Positions 27,651 through 36,565 of a stretch of DNA of 64,000 bases are shown here, piece by piece. The stretch lies in NCBI GenBank assembly GCA_964575335.1, contig CAZNPU010000007.1:1-64000 (forward strand), written 5' to 3'. The translations under genes were made by a program, and so were the position numbers. Within the stretch, counting starts at the first letter, position 1. Each line of letters begins with the position of its first letter. This stretch comes from CAZNPU01 sp964575335. GTDB taxonomy: Bacteria > Planctomycetota > Phycisphaerae > Phycisphaerales > SM1A02. The notes beneath the pieces are model-generated. The model had not been told where the DNA came from, did no database searches, and saw only the letters and a program-made list of their open reading frames with translations.

Positions 27651-28751
27651 TCACCACGGATTGGCCACGTGGCATGCCCGGCCGGTCTTTTCGACGTAAT
27701 CCTGGTGATAGTCCTCAGCGGGGTAGAACGTCTTGGCCGGCTCAACTTCAGTCACGATCTTCTTGCCGTTGAAAAGATTCTTCGCCTGCAGTTGTGCGAT
27801 GAACTCCTGCGCTTCGCGCTGCTGCTGCTCATTGACGGTGTAAATGCCTGAGCGGTACTGCGTGCCCACGTCCGGCCCCTGGCGATTGAGTTGCGTTGGA
27901 TCATGCATCTTGAAGAACGCTTCGAGCAGCTGGCGATAGCTGATGCGCCTGGGGTCGTACACCACCTTCACTGTTTCAGCATGGCCGGTGTTATCCGCGC
28001 ACACCTGCTTGTAGGTGGGGTTTTCGACATGGCCCTGCATGTAGCCGCTGATTGCGTCGATCACGCCGGGGCCTTGCTGGAAGTAGTGTTCAATGCCCCA
28101 GAAACATCCGCCTGCGAAGTAGGCGGTTTCGGTCTGTACGGGTTGACTTTCAGCGGGCATTTCCTCACCTTTCTCGTAGAACTTCAACGATGCGGAATTC
28201 AGGCAGTGTCGCTCGCCTGTAGGCGGCGGACCATCGGGAAACACATGCCCCAAATGCGAGCCGCATCGCGCGCAGTTGATTTCCGTGCGCACCATGCCGT
28301 GACTGCGATCAATCTGCCGGCTGACATGCTCGGGATCAAATTCACGATAAAAACTCGGCCAGCCGGTGCCGGAGTGAAACTTATGCTCGCTTGCAAAAAG
28401 CGGCAGCCCGCACACGACACAGACATAGACGCCGTCTTTCTTGTTATCGAGCAGGTTGCCGCAGAACGCCGGCTCGGTGCCTGCCTTTTGGGTAATGCGA
28501 TACGTTTCAGGATCGAGTGTGCTCGCCAGTTGCTCCACCTGTTCGCGCGGCAATGGCGTGATGTCGTAACCGGATGCAGAATATTTGGGTTTCACGGGTT
28601 CACCCTTGGGATGATCAAAACGCTGTTCCTGTGATTCCTGCAGCTGCGCCGCGATCGCTGTCATGACGCCACCCATAACCAGCAAAGCAATCAGTAGCAG
28701 AACGATGCGGCCTGCAGTAAACATGGCATTGAATCTCCTCATCATGCGCAA
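27651..28751 (-). CDS. msrBA: Exported bifunctional methionine sulfoxide reductase MsrB-MsrA
   Basis: The 366-residue protein fuses MsrB (N-terminal) and MsrA (C-terminal) behind a signal anchor (residues 14-36). MsrB has its four zinc cysteines at Cys111/Cys114 (CVVC) and Cys160/Cys163 (CARC) and the catalytic Cys183 in RHCLNSASL. MsrA has GGCFWGIEHYF with catalytic Cys216 and ISGYMQGHVENPTY. Together they repair both diastereomers of oxidised methionine, here outside the cytosol, where a membrane thiol source would be needed. Domain order B-then-A is the less usual order. It precedes the S41 gene by 27 bases, so both may respond to envelope stress. Confidence 0.93.
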   Translation of the reverse strand: MRMMRRFNAMFTAGRIVLLLIALLVMGGVMTAIAAQLQESQEQRFDHPKGEPVKPKYSASGYDITPLPREQVEQLASTLDPETYRITQKAGTEPAFCGNLLDNKKDGVYVCVVCGLPLFASEHKFHSGTGWPSFYREFDPEHVSRQIDRSHGMVRTEINCARCGSHLGHVFPDGPPPTGERHCLNSASLKFYEKGEEMPAESQPVQTETAYFAGGCFWGIEHYFQQGPGVIDAISGYMQGHVENPTYKQVCADNTGHAETVKVVYDPRRISYRQLLEAFFKMHDPTQLNRQGPDVGTQYRSGIYTVNEQQQREAQEFIAQLQAKNLFNGKKIVTEVEPAKTFYPAEDYHQDYVEKTGRACHVANPW

Positions 28752-28857
28752 AGCGCATGCTCATTCACGCAACTGCTTCACCGCATAAATGAGGAGCAGT
28801 AAGCAGTCATTTCCTGATGATGCGTCAATACGCCACGGCTTACATGCTATGGTGATT

Positions 28858-29325
28858 CTATTCCATGAGCACCGCTTCAAACTGCACGCGGTCCTGCAGA
28901 GGCCGAGCGAAGTACGTCTCCACGCGCTCGATACCTGTCATCTCGCGCACACATGCCGCCGCCTTGGCCAGGTCGAATAGCTGCAATTCCTCCATCGCAC
29001 TGCTGCTCTCAAGCCCCAGCCGCACGCGGTAAAACGCACAGCCGGCATGTCCGATGAGAATCACCCGGTCAAGCCCGTGGGCTTCCACCAGAAAGCGCAG
29101 TTCATCCGCCACGCCCGCCAGTTCCAGTGACGCCTGGGGATGTCCCGCCAAACACGCGGGTCCGCCCGGCAGAGCGACGCGGTCGTAGCGCGGCAGGCGC
29201 AGACCATGAAACAGGAAATCATCAAAATGTTCGCCTATGCGACCATCGGAGCAGTAGATGGCTGCTCCGTGAATGCGTTTGGGGTTATAGACGATCCGGG
29301 ATTCGTAAACCGTCGTCAGGCTCAT
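28858..29325 (-). CDS. Beta-carbonic-anhydrase-like protein
   Basis: The 155-residue protein keeps the zinc-site pattern of beta-class carbonic anhydrases: YCSDGRIGEHFDDF gives Cys25, Asp27 and Arg29 (C-x-D-x-R), and ILIGHAGCAFYR gives His93 and Cys96 (H-x2-C). The surrounding VALPGGPACL and VADELRFLVEAHGLDRV also fit. It is shorter than classical beta-CAs (about 200 residues), and lacks their N-terminal helices. It may be a carbonic anhydrase or a diverged zinc protein of the same fold such as a nucleotide or CS2-type hydrolase. Confidence 0.7.
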   Translation of the reverse strand: MSLTTVYESRIVYNPKRIHGAAIYCSDGRIGEHFDDFLFHGLRLPRYDRVALPGGPACLAGHPQASLELAGVADELRFLVEAHGLDRVILIGHAGCAFYRVRLGLESSSAMEELQLFDLAKAAACVREMTGIERVETYFARPLQDRVQFEAVLME

Positions 29326-29386
29326 GCGCGGATCATAAGCGAATAAGCGACCGACCGCGCGCCCACGCCGGAGCTGACGACTGACG

Positions 29387-29419
29387 CCGGGGCTGACGAC
29401 CGAAGGGAGGAAGCCCCGG
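29387..29419. repeat. Hairpin repeat, copy 1
   Basis: CCGGGGCT (29387-29394) and AGCCCCGG (29412-29419) form a perfect eight-pair stem around a 17-base loop containing GACGACCGAAGGGAGGA. The loop and inner stem recur almost unchanged at 30061-30089. A partial copy of the left half (CCGGAGCTGACGA) lies immediately before it at 29369-29381. Confidence 0.75.
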
Positions 29420-29466
29420 ATGATTTGGTTTGCTAGTAACGGCGTTTCGCTCTACGTGCGGCTGAT

Positions 29467-29493
29467 CCGGGTCTTCCCTTCGGTCAGACCCGG
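29467..29493. repeat. Related hairpin, opposite orientation
   Basis: CCGGGTC (29467-29473) and GACCCGG (29487-29493) form a perfect seven-pair stem. The loop TTCCCTTCGGTCA is nearly the reverse complement of the loop of the repeats at 29387 and 30061, so it looks like a diverged copy in the other direction. Confidence 0.6.
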
Positions 29494-29536
29494 CGTGTGC
29501 AGTATGTGGTGTGCGGTGTGCGCTTAGTGCGTACGT

Positions 29537-30016
29537 TCAACTCAGCAGCGTTTCGAGTCGTTTGAAACCTGCCTCCATGCCTTCAGCCATTGGCGATTGC
29601 AGCGCCTTGTCGCGAGCTTCGCGCGAACTGTACTGCACGGTCAGCGTGACCGTTGTTTGGCCAGCCTGCTGCTCTGTGAATGTCGTGGTCACCACTGTTT
29701 CGCCGCCGGTCCAGTCCTGATCGAAGATCTCGGTATGAACGATGCGCTCAGGCCGGGCGATATCTCGATATACGCCGCTCATGCCCATGTCGCGCCCATC
29801 CGGTAGCCGCCACACAAATCGAAGCGCTCCGCCGGGGCGCAGATCCTGCTCACAGACCACCAGCGAATGACCTTCAGGGCCATACATCCATTGCTTGAGC
29901 ATCTCCGGCGTGGTCCACGCGTCGAACACCCGTTCACGAGGCGCATCCAGCATACGCGTCATCATGATCTCACGATCGCTGGGGGTGGTTACGCTAAGTT
30001 CTCGGCTCATCGTCAT
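29537..30016 (-). CDS. AHSA1/SRPBCC-domain protein
   Basis: The 159-residue protein matches the activator-of-Hsp90 (AHSA1) subgroup of the START/SRPBCC fold: IMMTRMLDAPRERVFDAWTT, PEMLKQWMYGPEGHS, then GGALRFVWRLPDGRDM and ETVVTTTFTEQQAG. The fold forms a cavity for small hydrophobic ligands; bacterial relatives have no settled function and are not linked to Hsp90 here. The ATG at 30016 follows an AGGAAGGA stretch at 30029-30036. It is bracketed by copies of the hairpin repeat. Confidence 0.82.
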   Translation of the reverse strand: MTMSRELSVTTPSDREIMMTRMLDAPRERVFDAWTTPEMLKQWMYGPEGHSLVVCEQDLRPGGALRFVWRLPDGRDMGMSGVYRDIARPERIVHTEIFDQDWTGGETVVTTTFTEQQAGQTTVTLTVQYSSREARDKALQSPMAEGMEAGFKRLETLLS

Positions 30017-30060
30017 AACGCAACAATCCTTCCTATGCACTGGCGCTAACGCGAAACGCC

Positions 30061-30089
30061 GGGGCTGACGACCGAAGGGAGGAAGCCCC
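30061..30089. repeat. Hairpin repeat, copy 2
   Basis: GGGGCT (30061-30066) and AGCCCC (30084-30089) flank the same loop GACGACCGAAGGGAGGA as copy 1. The block of 31 bases from 30059 is identical to 29389-29417 apart from its ends. It lies between the SRPBCC and PaaN-like genes. Confidence 0.75.
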
Positions 30090-30123
30090 AGATCCGGATC
30101 CGAATCCCAATCCAAATCCCCGC

Positions 30124-31845
30124 TCACGATTTCGCGCCGGCCGGTTCGGGTTGTGCAGCCGATTCCGCCGGTTGCGGCGCGGGGATGCGGCTTTGCACGA
30201 TGCAGAAGCGCCGCGCCACGAACGCGCTGTCGGTCAGCGCAGCATTGCCCGAAGGATTGCAGCCGCTGACGTGATAATCACTGAATGCAGCAGCCTGATT
30301 CACGAAGATCTGGCCGGTAAGATTCGTTGACAGCGATACGCCAACCTCCGCTGCCAAATCTTCCACGTCTTCAATCACGCTGGGGTCGGTTGAATACAGC
30401 GACCACGTGATCGCGCCAAGCTCGCGTGCCGATTCCGCTGCCAGTTCCATGCTGTGCGGCGTGTTGTCGGTGGCGATGATGTAGGAAATGGGGCCGAACA
30501 TCTCGCGCATGTAGTGCTTTTTCTGCGATGAGTCGACCTTGATGATCAGCGGGCTGCGCGTGCGGGCTTCGGGGAACATCTCATTGGCCACCGGCGCGGA
30601 CTGGCGCAGAATCACGCCCTCTTCTTCAAGCGCCGTTTCATCCACACGCCTGAGTGTTCGCTCGTTTTGAATCGCCCCCAGCACTTCAGCAGCTCGCCTC
30701 GGCTCGCTGAGGAACCAGTTCACCGCATCGACGATGGCGTGCGCGACGTCATCGAACGATTTGTGCTCGCCGCCGACTTTGATGCCGGTGCGAGGAATGT
30801 AAATGTTCTGGCTTGTGGTGCACATCTGGCCCGAGTAGAGACTGAGCGTGAACGCCAGGTTGGCGGTGACGGCACGCAGGTCGTCGATGCTGTCGATGAT
30901 GACGCTGTTGACGCCGGCTTTTTCGGTAAATACGACCGCCTGCCGGGCGTTTTGTTCGATCCATTCGCCAAAGCTCGATGAGCCGGTGTAGTCGACGATC
31001 TTGACTTCGGGCCGAGTGGCAAGCTCTGCAGCAATGGGTTTGTCAGCGGTGTCGACAGCAAGCGTGACGACGTTGGGGTTGAAGCCTTCCTCAGCAAGCA
31101 CTTCACGGGCAACCTGCACCGTGATGGCCAGCGGCAGCACCGCGCCGGGATGCGGTTTGATCACCACCGCGTTGCCGGTGACGAGACTGGCGAAAAGCCC
31201 CGGATAGGAGTTCCACGTCGGGAACGTTGAGCAGCCGATGACAACCGCAATGCCGCGGGGCACGATGCGATAGGTTTTGTTCAAGCGCACAAAATCGGTT
31301 TTGCTGACCTGCTTCTCCCAGAGCACGCTCGGCGGCACGAGCTTCATTTCGTGATACGCATAGGCGAGCGCTTCAAGCGCGCGATCCTGCGCGTGCGGTC
31401 CGCCAGCCTGAAAGGCCATCATGAAGCCCTGGCCGGTGGTGTGCATCACGGCATAGGCCATTTCGAAACTGCGTCTGTTGAGCCGGTGCAGGATTTCCAG
31501 GCACACGCCCATGCGCACTTCCGGCGTGGCCTTCTTCCAGCCTGCCATGGCGTGGTGCGACGCGACCAGCAACTCGTCAAGATCGGCCTGGGGATAGGTG
31601 ATGCCCAGCTTCATGCCAAAGGGCGAAACTTCCTCGCCGACGCAGCCGATGGTTCCGGGCTGTTCGAGCGGAAACGGCTGATTGAGTCGGGCCTGGAAGG
31701 CGGCCAACTGCTCGTCCTTGGCGGTTTCGCCATAAATCTTGCCGCTGGGCACTTCGGGATACGCGCTCCAGTAGGTACGGGTGCGAATCGCGACAAGCGC
31801 ATCGTCAAGCGTCTTCTTGTGCTGCTCAAAAAGTGAATGAGTCAC
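30124..31845 (-). CDS. PaaN-like aldehyde dehydrogenase
   Basis: A 573-residue aldehyde dehydrogenase of the PaaN type, which in phenylacetate degraders is proposed to oxidise the ring-opening aldehyde. Catalytic Cys is in LYSGQMCTTSQN (about residue 342) and the general-base Glu in VVFTEKAGVNS (about 308). The NAD-binding TGSSSFGEWI segment is present. The GTG at 31845 is preferred because it starts VTHSLFEQHKKTLDDAL, the family N-terminus, and has AGGA about ten bases upstream. No other paa genes are nearby, so its substrate here is open. Confidence 0.85.
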   Translation of the reverse strand: MTHSLFEQHKKTLDDALVAIRTRTYWSAYPEVPSGKIYGETAKDEQLAAFQARLNQPFPLEQPGTIGCVGEEVSPFGMKLGITYPQADLDELLVASHHAMAGWKKATPEVRMGVCLEILHRLNRRSFEMAYAVMHTTGQGFMMAFQAGGPHAQDRALEALAYAYHEMKLVPPSVLWEKQVSKTDFVRLNKTYRIVPRGIAVVIGCSTFPTWNSYPGLFASLVTGNAVVIKPHPGAVLPLAITVQVAREVLAEEGFNPNVVTLAVDTADKPIAAELATRPEVKIVDYTGSSSFGEWIEQNARQAVVFTEKAGVNSVIIDSIDDLRAVTANLAFTLSLYSGQMCTTSQNIYIPRTGIKVGGEHKSFDDVAHAIVDAVNWFLSEPRRAAEVLGAIQNERTLRRVDETALEEEGVILRQSAPVANEMFPEARTRSPLIIKVDSSQKKHYMREMFGPISYIIATDNTPHSMELAAESARELGAITWSLYSTDPSVIEDVEDLAAEVGVSLSTNLTGQIFVNQAAAFSDYHVSGCNPSGNAALTDSAFVARRFCIVQSRIPAPQPAESAAQPEPAGAKS

Positions 31846-32030
31846 GGTCGGAGTTCCTGCAATAAATTCACAGCCTAAGCGTATCGTAGCAGGCTTGCGG
31901 CTGAGTGCATGCAATCATGCCATACGACTGCCTGCATGTATTGACACAGCGAAGACACACAGCGGGCATGCGCGGAGCTGGATCGCTGCTGAGGCTGGCT
32001 GCTCCGGGAAGCAGTGCAGTCGATCATCAA

Positions 32031-34730
32031 TCAGTCGCTTATTGCATCAGCCGTGTTGCCCGAGCGTCGCAGCCTGCGTTCGTACAGAGCCAATAGCGCC
32101 GGCAGTACGAGGAGACACGCCAGCAGGCACGCGATGCTGCCGATCGCCATCACCACGCCAAGGCTGAACAGCCCGCGATGCCGCGCAAGCATCAGGCAGC
32201 CGAAGCCGATCATGGTGGTGGCAGCGGTGAGCACCACAGCTTTGCGCGTGGAGCCAAGCGACAATCGAGCGGGTCCGCCTTCGCGATAACGATGCATGAT
32301 GTGTATCGCGCTGTCCACGCCCACACCCAGCAGAATCGGCACGGAGAAGAAGTTGGCCAGATTGAAGGAGACATCCAGCAGCGCCATGGTTTCGATCAAC
32401 CAGATCGTGCCGATCACCAGCGGCAGCATGGTGAGCAGCGTGTCGAAGATGCTGCGGAAATCCAGCCACACAAGCAGAGCAACGACGAAGAACGCCAGAA
32501 CCGCCATCTGCATGAACGCACGCTTCATATCCAGCAGCGATTCATAATGCGCGATCGGCGCGCCCGTTGCGTGGGGCGAAACGGCCCGCAGGCCGGCGAC
32601 GAATTGGCCCATCGGCTCCAGTTCCCACACATCGCGATTGGGATGCATCGCCAGGAGAAAATTGCCCTGAGTTGACATGCACATGCTCCGCACCGCGGCA
32701 GGCAAGGCATCGCGCAGCGGCAATTGATCGCCTTCCAGCATGAGGCGAAGCGAGTCGGCGATCGCAGCGATGGTGCGATCCATGCGAATGCGCAGCGCTT
32801 CAGCTTGCGACGGATCTTCCAATAAATCCGCCAGCGCTTTGAGGTCATTTGCCAGATTCCGGAGCTGCCTTATGTCATCCTGCGACGCCTGCTGCGCTGC
32901 GGCGGTTGCAAGGATGGCCAGCGACGCGGCTGCGGTGCGAAGGTCGTCTGCGTGCAGGTTATCCGCAGCATCTGCCTTGACGGAAGTCATCGATGTGCTG
33001 CGAGCAAGCGGCGCGTGCAGTTGCTGCCGCGCTTCTTCACGCTGCGGCGTCGGCAGTTGGATGATGTCGAGCACGCTGCGCACCCGGCCGATGGTGTTCT
33101 GCTGCCTGGCGCGTTCCACCAGTTCCGCAAGTTCGTTCAGATCGTCAACAATCACCGCGCCAAACCACGATGCGGAAACGGAATCAGCCAGCACGCGGTG
33201 TTCCCATTCCACCGACTCAAGTCCGGTTGCCTGTAGGTTCAGGATGTTGTCTTCGAAGCGCAGCCGCCCGCTTGCAGCAAACAGTCCGCCGGTGCCGAGC
33301 AGGACGATCATGATTGCCATTCCCGGCTGGGTGATCGACCAGTTCCAGATGCCGGTCAGCCGCGGCGGATGGGGGGCGTCAAGCGGCAGGGTTTCCGCAG
33401 GGGGCAAGATCGGCGCTTCGCGACGTTCCGTGCGGCGATCAAGCAGCACAAGCATGGCGGGCAGCACAAGCGTCATCGACGTCAGGCAAAACAGCAGCCC
33501 CATTGCAGCAATCAGTCCCAGTTCGCGCAATCCCTGAAAACTGGTGAACAAACCGGTGAGAAACACCGCGCAGGTCGTTGTTGCCGATGTCAAATTGCCG
33601 CAGCCGGTTGTCAGCAGCGCATGACGGATCGAATCGCGCACCGAATGCTGCGTGCGATGCTCGTTGTAGCGCGTGATGAGGTGAATCGCAAAATCGAAGC
33701 CGACGCCAACGAGCACCAGCGCAAAGATGATGCTGAAGAGATTCAGTTGACCGACCAGCAGCGTCGCTGCGCCGTAGGTCCATGCGCCGGCGAAAAGAAA
33801 CGCCACCCCGGAAAGCGCAGGACGCCAGATGCCGCCGATGATGATCATGAACAACCCGGACACGATGAAAAACGCAATCACCGCCGCCCGGCTCATGTCC
33901 TGATTGCTGGTCGCCAGTTCATCGGCCTGCAGAACAGGCTTGCCGGTTACGCCGATTTCAAGATCAGGAAACTGCGCACGGATTTCATCAACCGCCTGGC
34001 GAATGTCACGCAGCGGCTGCTCGATGATGGCCAACGTGCCGAAGTCTTTTTCGGGAACAATATTGATGAAATAGAGCTGCCCGGAGTCGGAGATGAGATA
34101 CTCTCGCTTCAGTTGATCGCCCAGGAGCTGCTCCATCGCCTCGCGGCTGGGCGAGTCTTCACGCGCTGCTGCCACGGCGTTCAAGAGAAAGATCGCAGCA
34201 GCGCCGGCACGCTGCTGTTCTTCGGGCGTCATCGCAACGCCGCGCGTGAGCAATTGTCCCAACTGCGCGTTGGCGTCGCGCATCACGTCCGCTGCACCAG
34301 CTGCGCTGAGGATGGATGGAAACGCCTCAGACACCATCACCAGCGAGGCAAGCTCCTCATCGCTCATTGCGCGGGTCGCAATGCGAAGCTGTTCGGCCGG
34401 TTCAACCGCATGATGCACCGCTGGCAGCCGCTCGATCTGACGCAGCCGCTGCGCCAGCGCATCAACTGCCGCTTCGGCCCGCTGCCCGTCGCCGTTTTTG
34501 GCGATGACGATGTTGATGAATTCCAGATCGTCGAACTCATCCAGATAGCGGCGGTAATCCTTCATGAACGGGCGCGACGGCGAGATGAGATCGTCGGTAT
34601 CGGCGTTGAGCCGCAGTTCCAGCGATGCATAAACCGCAGCAATGACCGCCAGCGTCGCCGCTGCGATCACCACCAGCCATGGCCGACGCCACACCAGGTC
34701 GGCAATCCAGTTCAACACGGCATTTCTCAT
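32031..34730 (-). CDS. MMPL/RND-family exporter, HpnN-like
   Basis: An 899-residue polytopic transporter with twelve predicted membrane helices in two halves, each half starting with one helix and a large periplasmic loop followed by a five-helix block. The first loop reads LELRLNADTDDLISPSRPFM, as in HpnN hopanoid transporters. VGVGFDFAIHLITRYNEHR and LGVGVDSAIHIMHRYREGG are the matching G-D-[FS]-AIH motifs of each half. It probably exports a lipid using the proton gradient. The neighbouring class III aminotransferase recalls the hopanoid genes hpnN and hpnO, but no squalene-hopene cyclase is in the window. Confidence 0.82.
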   Translation of the reverse strand: MRNAVLNWIADLVWRRPWLVVIAAATLAVIAAVYASLELRLNADTDDLISPSRPFMKDYRRYLDEFDDLEFINIVIAKNGDGQRAEAAVDALAQRLRQIERLPAVHHAVEPAEQLRIATRAMSDEELASLVMVSEAFPSILSAAGAADVMRDANAQLGQLLTRGVAMTPEEQQRAGAAAIFLLNAVAAAREDSPSREAMEQLLGDQLKREYLISDSGQLYFINIVPEKDFGTLAIIEQPLRDIRQAVDEIRAQFPDLEIGVTGKPVLQADELATSNQDMSRAAVIAFFIVSGLFMIIIGGIWRPALSGVAFLFAGAWTYGAATLLVGQLNLFSIIFALVLVGVGFDFAIHLITRYNEHRTQHSVRDSIRHALLTTGCGNLTSATTTCAVFLTGLFTSFQGLRELGLIAAMGLLFCLTSMTLVLPAMLVLLDRRTERREAPILPPAETLPLDAPHPPRLTGIWNWSITQPGMAIMIVLLGTGGLFAASGRLRFEDNILNLQATGLESVEWEHRVLADSVSASWFGAVIVDDLNELAELVERARQQNTIGRVRSVLDIIQLPTPQREEARQQLHAPLARSTSMTSVKADAADNLHADDLRTAAASLAILATAAAQQASQDDIRQLRNLANDLKALADLLEDPSQAEALRIRMDRTIAAIADSLRLMLEGDQLPLRDALPAAVRSMCMSTQGNFLLAMHPNRDVWELEPMGQFVAGLRAVSPHATGAPIAHYESLLDMKRAFMQMAVLAFFVVALLVWLDFRSIFDTLLTMLPLVIGTIWLIETMALLDVSFNLANFFSVPILLGVGVDSAIHIMHRYREGGPARLSLGSTRKAVVLTAATTMIGFGCLMLARHRGLFSLGVVMAIGSIACLLACLLVLPALLALYERRLRRSGNTADAISD

Positions 34731-34849
34731 TGACGATCGTTCCGCGCCCTTCCTGTTTGCAAGTACATCCTAACGCAATAGACGCGCAGTGTTCCGCTGC
34801 CTGCATTGATATGTCAGATATCCAACCCCCGCTGCCCCCAAAGCTGCCG

Positions 34850-36268
34850 TTACGATGACACGGGTTCACGCGCGCGATTGGTCACAGCGTGCTTGCCCAG
34901 TTTTTTCAGCACCTCCCAGACCGGTCCGGGGAACTGATGCAGCTTGCGCATCACATCCTCAAATCCGGTCAGGAACCACCGCACATCGTCTTCGCTGATC
35001 ACCAGAGGCGGAATGAGTTTGATCACGTCGATGTTATGACCGGCCACCTGCGTGATGATGCGATGGTCGTCCATCAGCGGCAGCACGATCGCCTGAGGGA
35101 ACAGGTTCTGATCCATTGCGTGAATGACCGACCATGCGGTGCGCAGCCCCAGCGATGTGCGACGGGGCGGGCCGAACTCGACGCCGATCATGAGGCCGCG
35201 CCCGCGGATCTCCTTGATAAGCTCGTAGCGCGGCTTCATCGCTTCAAGGCCTTCCATCAGAAGCTTCCCCATGCGCGCCGCGTTGTCGATGAGGTTCTCT
35301 TCATCGATCGTCTTCAGCGTCGCCAGTCCCGCCACCATGGCTAGGCTGTTCTGATGGAAAGTGGATGAATGCACGATGGCGCGCTCCATCGAGGAAAACA
35401 CCTTTTCCCATACCCATTTGCGCGTCATCACCGCGCCCACCGGCACGTGCCCGCCGGAGAGAGCCTTGGCCAGAATCACAATGTCAGGATCAACGCCGCC
35501 ATCGTGCTCAATGGCCAGGAATTTTCCGGTGCGGCCAAAGCCGGTCTGGATTTCATCAGCAACAAACAATGCGCCGAACCGGTGGCACAGCGCCGCCGCC
35601 TCGCGCAGATAGCCCGGCGAGGGCACGTTGACGCCTTTGCCCTGAATCGGCTCCACAATAAATGCTGCAATATCGCCCGTGGCCAGCGCTTCCTCCAGAG
35701 CCGCGAGATCATTGAAGGGAATCATGCGGCAGCCTGGCAGAAACGGCCCGAACCCTTCACGGAAGCTGTCATCGCCGTTGATGGAAAGCGACCCGCTCGA
35801 CAGGCCATGAAAAGCCTTCTTGGTATAGAGAATGCCCGGCCGGCCTGTGGCGCATTTGGCGAACTTGATCGCAGCCTCAACGCCTTCGGTCCCCGAGTTG
35901 GTGAAAAACACGTAATCGAGCTCGGTGCCCGAGGGCATGCGCTTTTTGAGTTCCGCAGCAAGCAGCCCTGAAAGCAGCGGTGCATCGAACGCCACCATCG
36001 TGGGGTAATCTTGCTTGAGGAACTCAATCAACGCCTGATTGACCGCAGGATGGTTCCGGCCCACGTTGTGAACGGCATACCCGCCCTGAAAATCAAGGTA
36101 CTTGTTGCCCTGCACGTCCCAGAGATATGGCCCGAGCGCTTTGACGTAGACGCGGTCAAACCCGATCGTCCGGAGAACACGAACAAACTGAGGATTGACG
36201 TGATCCCGATGAAGATCGTAGTTCTGGGCTTGGTGGTCGCGCAACAGTGACGAAATGTCCAGCGGCAC
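34850..36268 (-). CDS. Class III PLP-dependent aminotransferase
   Basis: The 472-residue enzyme has the fold-type I aminotransferase signatures: TNSGTEGVEAAIKFAK, LFVADEIQTGFGRTGKF (Asp238, Gln241) and VILAKALSGGHVPVGAV with the PLP-binding Lys268. It most resembles the ornithine/acetylornithine/HpnO group. In hopanoid producers HpnO aminates bacteriohopanetetrol side chains. Next to an HpnN-like exporter this is an attractive guess, but lysine-, ornithine- or diamine-aminotransferase activity is equally possible. It shares strand and a 119-base gap with the exporter gene downstream. Confidence 0.88.
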   Translation of the reverse strand: MPLDISSLLRDHQAQNYDLHRDHVNPQFVRVLRTIGFDRVYVKALGPYLWDVQGNKYLDFQGGYAVHNVGRNHPAVNQALIEFLKQDYPTMVAFDAPLLSGLLAAELKKRMPSGTELDYVFFTNSGTEGVEAAIKFAKCATGRPGILYTKKAFHGLSSGSLSINGDDSFREGFGPFLPGCRMIPFNDLAALEEALATGDIAAFIVEPIQGKGVNVPSPGYLREAAALCHRFGALFVADEIQTGFGRTGKFLAIEHDGGVDPDIVILAKALSGGHVPVGAVMTRKWVWEKVFSSMERAIVHSSTFHQNSLAMVAGLATLKTIDEENLIDNAARMGKLLMEGLEAMKPRYELIKEIRGRGLMIGVEFGPPRRTSLGLRTAWSVIHAMDQNLFPQAIVLPLMDDHRIITQVAGHNIDVIKLIPPLVISEDDVRWFLTGFEDVMRKLHQFPGPVWEVLKKLGKHAVTNRAREPVSS

Positions 36269-36565
36269 AGCAGCGGCTCCTTCCGGACGAGGCGTGCGTC
36301 ACTGTAAGCTGCAGACGGGATTGGAACAAGCGGCCGAGGCAGGGAGAAAAGAAATGCACATCGATAGGCAAACAGAACACAAAAACCAAAGCCGGCGCAG
36401 CCAGGATCAACACCCACATCGCGCTGCATCAACGCTGAGCCAAAGGGCGTCACACTGGAACACAACTGCCGGGGGCGGGCGCATCTGGACAAACCGCCTT
36501 CCGGCGTCTGCTTTGCGTTTTCTGTTTTTTCTGCTTTCTGCTTGCTGCCAATTCTCCCCTTTAGG

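Noticed and set aside
33369..34733. Open frame (454 codons) antisense to the HpnN-like gene
   Set aside because: Rich in Arg, His and Gln with no hydrophobic or domain pattern; the minus-strand transporter explains the region.
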